This document shows positions 9,228 through 16,265 of a stretch of 64,000 bases of DNA, one piece after another. Source of the stretch: Coriobacteriaceae bacterium (GTDB taxonomy: Bacteria > Actinomycetota > Coriobacteriia > Coriobacteriales > Coriobacteriaceae). The position numbers and the translations under genes were made by a program. The notes beneath the pieces are model-generated. The model saw nothing but the letters and a program-made list of their open reading frames with translations. It had not been told where the DNA came from and did no database searches. Position 1 is the stretch's first letter; every line of letters starts with the position of its first letter. The stretch spans positions 1-64,000 of the forward strand of contig CABIZD010000004.1 in the NCBI GenBank assembly GCA_902363125.1, read 5' to 3'.

Positions 9228-9531
9228 GGGGGGCGGTCCCCCGCACATAAGCCGATCATCCCGGAAGCGGTTCGATCCGAAGCCGTTGAGGCGAACCTCA
9301 GGTCCCTTTTCTGCGAGCGCCCAGGGCGCCACACGCGTGCACAGACTGTCGGTTCGACGTAGAAGCCTCAGCCGTAGCAACGGATTGCCCAGCGAGAGAT
9401 CGCCGCGGGCGGATATTAAACTGCAAAGACGAGCGTCGGTAAGACACGCCGAGGTCGCCGCGGACGGGCTGATATAGGGAGAGGGCCTGACCCCATATCG
9501 TTGGGGCCAGGCCCGATTTTGCCTCTTGACA
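9228..9531 (+). ncRNA. Candidate bridge (seek) RNA region of the IS
   Basis: The 304 non-coding bases between the transposase stop and the right inverted repeat are where IS1111-group elements encode their guide RNA. The region contains several potential stems and ends with a strong hairpin, GGGCCTG-CCCC pairing with GGGG-CCAGGCCC (9483-9514), followed by GATTTT. The RNA ends and the target- and donor-binding loops cannot be fixed by eye. The call rests on element type, position and length. Confidence 0.5.
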
Positions 9532-9572
9532 ATGTCCTGCTCATATTAAAAGGAACGTCCCCATCTGCCGGA

Positions 9573-10367
9573 TTAAGCGAGACTCTCCAGCACGCGACGG
9601 AGCTCCTGCTGGACGGCGTGGTCGCGATTACAACCCACCACGCGATCGGCCACTGCCTTGAGCGCGGGGCGCGCGTTTTCCATCGCGCAGCCCGTACCGA
9701 CAAAGCGAATGATCTCGTAGTCGTTCATCGAGTCGCCAAACGCCATAACCTCGTCGCGTTCGACTCCATAGTGCTCCATGAGCTGTGCGATGCCCGAGGC
9801 CTTCGACACGCCGGGCTGCATGGCATCGATCCACGCGTTGCCCGAAGGCGCAAAAGTAAAGAGCTGACCGAGTTCGCGCTGTAGTACGTAAGCGCTGTCC
9901 ATAACGGCACCGTCATCGCAAAAGATACTCGCCTTGATGATATTTACGCTGGGATCGGGCAGCTCCCAAATGCGCTCGGCATTGGGAAGGTCCTTATCGA
10001 CCTCACGCACGAACTTGCACTCGTCATCGAGCAAGAAGGACTTGGTTCGGTCAAAAAGTGCAAGATGCAGATTGGGAAACGTCGCGACGGCCTGGGCGAG
10101 CCTTCGAATCGCCAGGTGCGAATACACCTCGCGGTCTACCATCTTACCGTCGGCGTAGACCTGGGCGCCGTTAGCGGCGACAAAGTCCATCTTGTCGCGA
10201 ACAGGTGCAAAGAACTCGCACAGGCGGTCGTAACGACGGCCTGACGATGCGGCGAAATGCACGCCATGCTCGTGTAGCGCCAGAATCAGTTCGTAGGTCT
10301 CGGGAGGCACCTGGCCGTTTTCGTCAAGCAACGTGCCGTCCATATCGGATGCAATCAGTTTAAACAT
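9573..10367 (-). CDS. Cof-type HAD-IIB phosphatase
   Basis: This 264-residue hydrolase is a second member of the Cof group and converges on the one at 7052. The nucleophile motif is ASDMDGTLLDENGQ (residues 7-20) and motif IV is AFGDSMNDYEII near residue 210. It is diverged from its neighbour rather than a recent duplicate. Its stop codon abuts a REP-like half-site at the IS edge. Its leader can fold into a 62-nt hairpin that contains the Shine-Dalgarno (see 10373-10434), which suggests translational control. The substrate is unknown. Confidence 0.93.
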   Translation of the reverse strand: MFKLIASDMDGTLLDENGQVPPETYELILALHEHGVHFAASSGRRYDRLCEFFAPVRDKMDFVAANGAQVYADGKMVDREVYSHLAIRRLAQAVATFPNLHLALFDRTKSFLLDDECKFVREVDKDLPNAERIWELPDPSVNIIKASIFCDDGAVMDSAYVLQRELGQLFTFAPSGNAWIDAMQPGVSKASGIAQLMEHYGVERDEVMAFGDSMNDYEIIRFVGTGCAMENARPALKAVADRVVGCNRDHAVQQELRRVLESLA

Positions 10368-10372
10368 AGAAA

Positions 10373-10434
10373 AGCTCCCTTCGGGCTTGATGGAATCGGA
10401 CGTATATCCAATTCCAACGTACCCAAAGGGAGCT
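10373..10434 (-). ncRNA. Long leader hairpin hiding the SD of a HAD gene
   Basis: Read on the minus strand, AGCTCCCTTTGGG (10434-10422) pairs with CCCGAAGGGAGCT (10385-10373), 13 pairs with one G-U. After a 6x6 internal loop, GGAATTGGA (10415-10407) pairs with TCCGATTCC (10400-10392) around a 6-nt loop. The 3' strand of the outer stem contains AAGGGAG, the ribosome binding site seven bases before the ATG at 10367. A TTTT run follows. It could act as an RNA switch, an RNA thermometer or a terminator. Confidence 0.65.
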
Positions 10435-10534
10435 CAAATAAGACTCTGCGGGCGTAAACGTTACAAGGACCTAGCAAATAGCTCACACATGCCAGAGGTC
10501 TCACGGTCGCGGCGTCAGGTGACACGCCACCCCG

Positions 10535-10560
10535 ACGACTAGTCGTTTAAGAACGTCCCC
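10535..10560 (-). repeat. REP-like repeat, right arm of an inverted pair
   Basis: This is the exact inverse of 7911-7936. It lies a few bases downstream of the adenine deaminase stop (10566) and contains the ACGACTAGTCGT palindrome. It may act as a 3' end stabiliser or be a relic of a mobile repeat. Confidence 0.85.
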
Positions 10561-10565
10561 GATGA

Positions 10566-12386
10566 CTAGTCGGCGTAGGTGAAGGTCGTGACGTCGAACA
10601 TGCCCTCGGGGCGGATGCGGAGCGTCGGGATCACCGGCAGGGGCAGGAAAATGATGCCCATGATGGGGTCGAGCGGCGGCTCGATGCCCATGGCACGCGC
10701 CTTGACCATAAAGTCGTCGTGCTGCGCGGCGACATCCTCGGCCGTGCCCTCGCTCATCAGGCCACCGAGCGCCAGCGGAATGCGCGCCACGACCTCGCCG
10801 TTGCGCACCAGCACGTGACCGCCCTGGCCCACGGCATCAACGGCGGCCATCATATCGGCGGCGTTGTCGCCCACGACGCACACGTTGTGCGAGTCGTGTC
10901 CGATCGTCGAGGCGATGGCACCACCCGTGATGGTAAAGCCGCGCACCCAGCCGCGGCCGATATGCTTGCCAACGAGTCCCAGGCCAGCGGGGCCGTCACC
11001 GTCGGCGCCCTCGGCCTGCAGCGACACGCCGCGGCCGTGACGCTCGATCAGCATAATACGGCGCAGGCCCTCGGCGCTCTCGGGACGAACCATGCCCGTG
11101 ATGGCCTTGCCCGGCACCACGTCAATCACGGCCTCGCCCGGCTTAAAGGCATAGTCGAATACGTCGAGCGAAAGCTTCGGCAGCTTAACGGAGGCGCGCA
11201 GCTCATCGGCAAGGGCCGCAACCTCGGCCATCTCGGGTGCGATCTCGCCCACAAAGGTGCCGTCCTGCGCCACCAGAGCACCAGCGGCATACACGCGATG
11301 CGGAGCCGTGACAAACGTCAGGTCGTTGAGCACCAGCAGGTCGGCACGCTTGCCCGGGGCGATGGCGCCACGCAGCTCGTGCGGGTCGCGGCAACCGTGG
11401 TCCAGGCCAAACGCCTCGGCCGTGGACAGGGACGCCATAGAGATGGCAACCACGGGGTCAATACCGGCCTCGATAGCCACGCGGCAGGCATTGTCGATCA
11501 TGCCGGTTGCAAGCGCATCGGAAGGAGCGGGGTCGTCAGTCGCAAAGCAGCAGCGGCGGGCGCGCGCGGGATTCTCCAGCAGCATCGGCGACAGGTTGGC
11601 CAGATCATGGCTGCACGTACCCTCGCGCAGCATCACGTACATGCCGCGAGACAGCTTGTCGAGCGCCTCCTCGGGAATCGTCGACTCGTGGTCGGCAATA
11701 ATACCCGCCGCGGCATAGGCATTGAGGTCCTTGCCGGCAACGAGCGGCGCATGGCCGTCGACCTGCTTGGACGGCGTCTGGTTGGCAGCATCGATGCGAG
11801 CGCAGGTCTCGGGATCGGCCATAAAGACGCCCGGCAGGTTCATCATCTCGCCCAGGCCAAAAACGTCGCCCGGATGCTCGGCAAAAAACGCCTGCATGTC
11901 AGCAGCGGTAATCACAGCGCCCGCTTGCTCATCGGGCAGCGCGGGCACGCATGAGGGCATCATGTACTTGATGGAAATGGGCGCGCGGCGACCGTCCTCG
12001 ATCATAAAGCGCAGGCCGTCGAGCCCCGCCACGTTGGCGATCTCGTGGCTGTCGGCAATGGCGGTGGTGGTACCGCGCGTCGCCGCCATGCGCGCATACT
12101 CGGCGGGACGGATGTTCGAGGACTCAATGTGCAGATGTCCGTCGATAAAGCCGGGGGCGAGATAGCGGCCCTGGCAGTCAATGACCTCGGCAGCCTCGTA
12201 GGTGCCGGCGGCATCGTCGCGACCATCGTAGAGCACGCCGACGATCACACCGTCCTTGACGGCAACGCTGCCGGGCGCCACACGCTGGCCATACACGTCG
12301 ACAATCTGCGCATTGATAAACAGCGTGTCGACGGGCACGCGGCCCTCGGCGGCCTCGATCACAGACCTCATGACCTCAACGGACAT
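10566..12386 (-). CDS. ade: Adenine deaminase
   Basis: This roughly 606-residue enzyme converts adenine to hypoxanthine and ammonia, feeding purine salvage or breakdown. It is an amidohydrolase with a binuclear metal site: GHLHIESS holds the HxH motif, and ADSHEIANV and ATDDPAPSD hold other metal ligands. The C-terminal half is the Adenine_deam_C domain. The frame is open upstream to 12563, but the start at 12386 has an AAGGAG site and matches normal family N-termini. A promoter and a terminator-like hairpin precede it, suggesting attenuation. It links functionally to the xanthine dehydrogenase locus later in the window. Confidence 0.96.
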   Translation of the reverse strand: MSVEVMRSVIEAAEGRVPVDTLFINAQIVDVYGQRVAPGSVAVKDGVIVGVLYDGRDDAAGTYEAAEVIDCQGRYLAPGFIDGHLHIESSNIRPAEYARMAATRGTTTAIADSHEIANVAGLDGLRFMIEDGRRAPISIKYMMPSCVPALPDEQAGAVITAADMQAFFAEHPGDVFGLGEMMNLPGVFMADPETCARIDAANQTPSKQVDGHAPLVAGKDLNAYAAAGIIADHESTIPEEALDKLSRGMYVMLREGTCSHDLANLSPMLLENPARARRCCFATDDPAPSDALATGMIDNACRVAIEAGIDPVVAISMASLSTAEAFGLDHGCRDPHELRGAIAPGKRADLLVLNDLTFVTAPHRVYAAGALVAQDGTFVGEIAPEMAEVAALADELRASVKLPKLSLDVFDYAFKPGEAVIDVVPGKAITGMVRPESAEGLRRIMLIERHGRGVSLQAEGADGDGPAGLGLVGKHIGRGWVRGFTITGGAIASTIGHDSHNVCVVGDNAADMMAAVDAVGQGGHVLVRNGEVVARIPLALGGLMSEGTAEDVAAQHDDFMVKARAMGIEPPLDPIMGIIFLPLPVIPTLRIRPEGMFDVTTFTYAD

Positions 12387-12406
12387 ACATACTCCTTTAA
12401 CCGTAG

Positions 12407-12442
12407 AAAAAAGCTGCGGAGCGGACAGACCTTCACCGCAGC
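12407..12442 (-). promoter_or_regulatory. Terminator-like attenuator in the ade leader
   Basis: On the minus strand GCTGCGG (12442-12436) pairs with CCGCAGC (12419-12413), followed at once by TTTTTT (12412-12407). It lies between the likely promoter and the ade start, only 20 bases before the start codon, so a full-length message must read through it. This is the layout of an attenuator or small riboswitch expression platform. No known aptamer was recognised. Confidence 0.6.
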
Positions 12443-12454
12443 AGACCAATAGCC

Positions 12455-12482
12455 ATTGTATGCCCAAACGATGGGTCAACAA
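12455..12482 (-). promoter_or_regulatory. Candidate sigma-70 promoter of ade
   Basis: TTGTTG (minus strand, 12482-12477), a 16-bp spacer and TACAAT (12460-12455). Transcription would start near 12448 and give a leader of about 60 bases that contains the terminator-like hairpin. Confidence 0.5.
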
Positions 12483-12549
12483 TACGCCTCTCCGCTTAAC
12501 GGCACACGCCACTTGGTGCAATGAGGAGAGGTTGCTTTGCACCAATGAC

Positions 12550-12596
12550 AAGGAGTGTCCCAAAGTGCCGGCACAAAAGGAACGTCCCTAAGTGCC
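12550..12596 (+). repeat. REP-like dimer, unoccupied IS target
   Basis: Two related half-sites sit head to tail: AAGGAGTGTCCCAAAGTGCC followed by GGCAC, then AAAGGAACGTCCCTAAGTGCC-type sequence. The same two halves flank the IS110 element at 7963-7986 and 9548-9571, so this is effectively an empty site. It lies upstream of the ade promoter. Confidence 0.75.
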
Positions 12597-12633
12597 AACA
12601 ACGGAAGCGCCGATGTTTTGGCAACGACAGCGA

Positions 12634-12732
12634 AAACCCGTCAGAGCGAGCAAGGTGCCTTGAAACGAGGCGGCATTGACCTTTTGGTCATGCCGCCGAA
12701 GTTGAAAGGCAGATTGCCGCTCTGGCGGGTTT
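12634..12732. other. Nested inverted-repeat element, RNA-like
   Basis: An outer stem of about 15 bp with one mismatch or bulge (AAACCCGTCAGAGCG at 12634-12648 with CGCTCTGGCGGGTTT at 12718-12732) encloses an inner stem GGCGGCATTGACC (12669-12681) with GGTCATGCCGCC (12686-12697) around a TTTT loop. GCCTT and AAGGC between them can also pair. The 450-bp gap between ade and tyrS otherwise has no gene. It may be a structured RNA or a folded mobile repeat; the strand is unknown. Confidence 0.5.
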
Positions 12733-12745
12733 GCAGCGTCGAGCC

Positions 12746-12773
12746 GTTACGCGGTTTGGTAAAACCGCGTAAC
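12746..12773. repeat. Perfect 12-bp hairpin repeat
   Basis: GTTACGCGGTTT and AAACCGCGTAAC form a perfect 12-bp inverted repeat with a 4-base loop. It lies between the nested element and the tyrS terminator. No U-run follows on either strand, so it is probably a repeat or RNA-stability hairpin rather than a terminator. Confidence 0.55.
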
Positions 12774-12774
12774 T

Positions 12775-12807
12775 AAAAGGCCGCAGTCGGGATTCCCGGC
12801 TGCGGCC
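12775..12807 (-). terminator. Rho-independent terminator of tyrS
   Basis: GGCCGCAG pairs with CTGCGGCC (12779-12807) and, on the minus strand, is followed by TTTT. It lies 30 bases past the tyrS stop codon. Confidence 0.85.
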
Positions 12808-12836
12808 TTATTGCACTTGTGAGGTCAACTCGCTCG

Positions 12837-14048
12837 TTAGACCAACTTAAAGCCCTTGCGCTTGCCTACGGAGAGGGTGTCGCCCAGCTTGAGGGCGCTG
12901 GGATCGATGTTATAGCTCTTGGGAGCCACCGCCTTGCCGTTGATCTTGACGCCGCCACCGTCAATGTCGCGACGGGCCTGGCCGGCGCTCGCCGAAAGGC
13001 CCAGGTCCCTAAGCAGGCCTGCGAGGTAGATCTGGCCCTCGTCGTTGACGGTCAGCTCAACGTGCTTCTCGGGGAAGTCGGCAAGCTGGCCCTCCTTGAA
13101 CACGCGGTCGAACTCGGCCTGAGCCTCGTCGCCGGCACCGACGCCGTGGTAGGTGTCGCACAGGTCGCGACCCAGAGCGCGCTTGAGCTCGTAGGGGTCG
13201 GCAGAACCATCGGCCAGGGCAGCGTCGATCTTGTCGACCTCGGCCGGGGTGAGCGAGCTCGCCAGGCGGTAGTACTTGCCGATCATCTCATCGGGGATGG
13301 ACATGGTCTTGCCGAACATATCCTTGGGAGCGTCGGTCAGGCCGATGTAGTTGCCGTATGACTTGGACATCTTGCGCACGCCGTCGGTACCCTCGAGCAG
13401 CGGCATGGTGAGCGCGATCTGCGGCTCCATGCCCATCTTCTCCATGAGCTCACGGCCAGCGAGCAGGTTGAAGAGCTGATCGGTGCCGCCCATCTCCACG
13501 TCGGCCTTGATCTGCACGGAGTCGAAAGCCTGCATCACGGGATACAGGAACTCATGCAGGGCGATCGGCGTCTGAGACTGGTAGCGCTTGGTAAAGTCGT
13601 CGCGCTCTAGAATGCGGGCGACGGTGAACTTGGAGCACACCTGCAGCAGGCCGGCCAGGTCCATCGAAAGGATCCAGTCGCCGTTGTGCACGATGGTGGT
13701 CTTCTCGGGATCCAGGATCTTCATGGCCTGGCTCACGTAGGTCTCGGCATTGGCCTCAATCTGCTCCTGCGAAAGCTGCGGACGGGTGGAATTCTTGCCC
13801 GAAGGGTCGCCGATCAGCGCGGTGCCGTTGCCGATGATGAGGGTGACGTTGTGGCCCAGGTCCTGGAACTGACGCATCTTGCGCAGGGGCACGGCGTGGC
13901 CCAGGTGCAGGTCGGGGCTGGTGGGATCGACGCCGAGCTTGATGTTGAGGGGCTCGCCCTTCTCAAGCTTCTTGCGAAGGTCGGCCTCGGGAACGATCTG
14001 CGCGGCGCCCGAGGTGATGATACGCATTTGCTCGTCAACAGACAGCAT
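12837..14048 (-). CDS. tyrS: Tyrosyl-tRNA synthetase
   Basis: This 403-residue class I synthetase charges tRNA-Tyr. It has the HIGH-type motif HLGHAVP (in DPTSPDLHLGHAVPLRKM, around residue 46) and the KMSKS loop (KMSKSYGNYIGL, near 228). The C-terminus carries an S4-like RNA-binding domain. The length fits the TyrZ-type long bacterial form. The gene has a GGAGGA ribosome binding site and a short GC hairpin in its leader (14069-14096). No T-box consensus was seen. It lies 97 bases after the U32 peptidase gene on the same strand. Confidence 0.97.
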   Translation of the reverse strand: MLSVDEQMRIITSGAAQIVPEADLRKKLEKGEPLNIKLGVDPTSPDLHLGHAVPLRKMRQFQDLGHNVTLIIGNGTALIGDPSGKNSTRPQLSQEQIEANAETYVSQAMKILDPEKTTIVHNGDWILSMDLAGLLQVCSKFTVARILERDDFTKRYQSQTPIALHEFLYPVMQAFDSVQIKADVEMGGTDQLFNLLAGRELMEKMGMEPQIALTMPLLEGTDGVRKMSKSYGNYIGLTDAPKDMFGKTMSIPDEMIGKYYRLASSLTPAEVDKIDAALADGSADPYELKRALGRDLCDTYHGVGAGDEAQAEFDRVFKEGQLADFPEKHVELTVNDEGQIYLAGLLRDLGLSASAGQARRDIDGGGVKINGKAVAPKSYNIDPSALKLGDTLSVGKRKGFKLV

Positions 14049-14144
14049 TGGGTATCCTCCTTTTTCTATAGCACCCTCGCCGAAAACGGCGGTGCTGGAA
14101 GTCCATAAACTCTCTTATGATAACAAACTGACGCGACGCGGCAC

Positions 14145-16103
14145 CTACGACAGGAAAATCCTCGTCCTGCCGCATGCGTCAATGGCAACTGGCAGACGTG
14201 TACCGTCACGCTCGACCAGATAGCGTACCTGCCGACGACGCAAGCAGTCGCGGCAACGAACCTGTCCCGTCGCATCGGTGGCGCAGACGCCCTCGGCGGT
14301 CAGCAGGCAGTGCTCGCACACCATAAGCTCGGGACGGTCGGCGTCGACCGGACCCAAGACGCCGGGTTCAGCAGCCAGCTCGGCAATACGCTCCGCATCA
14401 TTGCCGAGCAACTCGGCCGGCAAGTACACCCGCCCCGCACCGAATCCGCGCAGCCAGGTAAGCGTGGCCCGATTCGCGCAGAACACCGGCGCCGCCACGT
14501 CAAACGTCACGCCCAGCTCGCGAGCGATCGCCACCTGCCCCAGGTTGCGGCAGACGATGCGCCCGGCACGCTGCATCAGTGAGCGGGTCCGGTCAGCGTC
14601 ACTCGCGCGGCACACCTCGTCAAGCACCACAACGGCGTCGGACAAATCGAGTTCTCCGCGCGGGTCGGCATCCATCAGCTGCCAAGCAAAAACCATGCGA
14701 GTGGGAACCGCGCACTCCACCAACTCCGTCGATGCACCGCCATCCACCGCAACGCCCTCAAAGGGCAGCACTTCAACGGCACGCTCAACGGGCGCAATCG
14801 CATCCGCCTCGGCCCGCATGCGCTCCAACACCGCCGCCGTCTGATCCAACACGCCGGCGCTGCGAATCAGGTACACCTCGCAGCCCGCGTCCACCTTACG
14901 CTTGCAATGCACGACGATGCGCTTCCCCGCTGCTGCATCCACCGGGCAGGGCACCTGCGGCCAGCGCTTGGGCGCATCGGGACGCGCGTCGACACCCGGA
15001 TAGAACCGAATCTCGAGCGTGTCACCCGCCGCCACGGCGGCGTCGAGCTCAACGGTCACCTCTTCGTGGCCCACAGCGACCAAACGCCCCACGCGCACGC
15101 CCTGGTTAATTGCGCGTTCAAAACTCATAAGCTCCGCACCCGAGCGGCCTCGCAAATACGCGTCGGTAAACCCGCGGTTAAACGACCTTCCCAGCTCGCG
15201 CTCAAGCTCTTCCACGGCATCGGGGTCCCACGCGCCGTCGCACAGCATATCGAGTGCCCGGCGCCACACCCGCACCACGTTGAATACGTAATCGGGGTTC
15301 TTCATGCGCCCCTCGATCTTGAGCGACGCCACGCCGGCATCTACAAGCTCGGGCAGATGCGCAATACCCAGATAGTCGCGCGGACACAGCAGGCGATCTC
15401 CCTCGACGGCGGCAACACTCTGCCCAGCCTCGTCCACCAAGTCATAGGATAGACGGCACGGCTGCGTGCAATCACCGCGCATCGCAGAGCGGCCACGTCG
15501 AAGGGCAGAGAACTCGCACGCCCCCGAATAGCCGATGCAAATCGCACCGTGGCAGAATACCTCGATGGGCACACCCGTGGCACATAGCGCCGCAATCTCG
15601 TCGACCGTCAGCTCGCGTGCCGTCGTCACGCGCTCGACCCCCAGCTCATCGGCGGCAAGCCGCACGGCGCCTTCGCTATGAACGCCCGCCTGCGTAGACA
15701 GGTGAATCTCGACCCCGGGAATCGCCGCGCGCAGCGCGCAGGCCAACCCGGCATCGGCGACAATCAGAGCATCGGCGCCCAGCTCCAGTGCATGAGCTCC
15801 CAACACCACCGCGTCGGACAACTCATCGTCAAACACGAACACGTTGAGCGTTACGTACACACGCACGCCATGGGCATGCGCCACGGCGCAGCCGCGCGCA
15901 AACTCGTTATCCGTAAAGCCATGGGCGCTCACACGGGCGTTAAAGCCGCCCAACCCCGCATAGATGGCATCGGCACCCGCGGCGATGGCCGCAAGCATCT
16001 GGTCGAGCCCGCCCGCCGGCGCCAGCAACTCGGGCAGCGCCGCACCAGCAGCATCCAATCCAGTCTCGTATTGTCCGCTCGGCCCCATCGTCCGAATCGC
16101 CAT
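14145..16103 (-). CDS. U32 family peptidase / RlhA-type protein
   Basis: This roughly 652-residue protein has the U32 signature in ICIGYSGACEFSALRRGRSA followed by the conserved GDCTQPCR cysteines. Such proteins include collagenase-like peptidases and RlhA, a 23S rRNA hydroxylation factor, so the true role may be RNA modification. The N-terminal TIM-barrel start is clear (ELLAPAGGLDQMLAAIAAGA). The C-terminal ~350 residues include further Cys pairs near the end (CEHCLLTAEGVCATDATG), which may bind metal. The start at 16103 has AAGGAG seven bases upstream; the open frame extends to 16130 without such a site. It is divergent from the PBP gene. Confidence 0.88.
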   Translation of the reverse strand: MAIRTMGPSGQYETGLDAAGAALPELLAPAGGLDQMLAAIAAGADAIYAGLGGFNARVSAHGFTDNEFARGCAVAHAHGVRVYVTLNVFVFDDELSDAVVLGAHALELGADALIVADAGLACALRAAIPGVEIHLSTQAGVHSEGAVRLAADELGVERVTTARELTVDEIAALCATGVPIEVFCHGAICIGYSGACEFSALRRGRSAMRGDCTQPCRLSYDLVDEAGQSVAAVEGDRLLCPRDYLGIAHLPELVDAGVASLKIEGRMKNPDYVFNVVRVWRRALDMLCDGAWDPDAVEELERELGRSFNRGFTDAYLRGRSGAELMSFERAINQGVRVGRLVAVGHEEVTVELDAAVAAGDTLEIRFYPGVDARPDAPKRWPQVPCPVDAAAGKRIVVHCKRKVDAGCEVYLIRSAGVLDQTAAVLERMRAEADAIAPVERAVEVLPFEGVAVDGGASTELVECAVPTRMVFAWQLMDADPRGELDLSDAVVVLDEVCRASDADRTRSLMQRAGRIVCRNLGQVAIARELGVTFDVAAPVFCANRATLTWLRGFGAGRVYLPAELLGNDAERIAELAAEPGVLGPVDADRPELMVCEHCLLTAEGVCATDATGQVRCRDCLRRRQVRYLVERDGTRLPVAIDACGRTRIFLS

Positions 16104-16265
16104 CGACAAACTCCTTACCAAGGTATGCATTCACTCTGAAAAATGCCGTCTTCCAGCATACACGAGGCATCGCGCGCCCCGTTTGGTTTATCGTGTAATA
16201 ACTTATGTCCATCCTGCCCCGACGGCACATCCACCGTCCGGCACGACATACCTGGAGGTCAATAT

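Larger units (their letters stand above)
7987..9547 (+). mobile_element. IS110 family element, IS1111-like group
   Basis: The element is about 1.56 kb with one transposase gene. A perfect 15-bp inverted repeat, ATATGAGCAGGACAT, lies at 7993-8007 and again inverted at 9532-9546. It sits a few bases inside each edge, as expected for the subterminal repeats of the IS1111 group. Edges were set by comparison with an unoccupied copy of the target repeat at 12550-12596: the left flank (7963-7986) and right flank (9548-9571) match its two halves. The short left end (~128 bp) and long right end (~320 bp) also fit the IS1111 group. No target duplication is visible, as is usual for IS110. Confidence 0.82.

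Noticed and set aside
12387..12563. N-terminal extension of adenine deaminase
   Set aside because: The extension would cover the promoter and attenuator and has no similarity. The AAGGAG site fixes the start at 12386.
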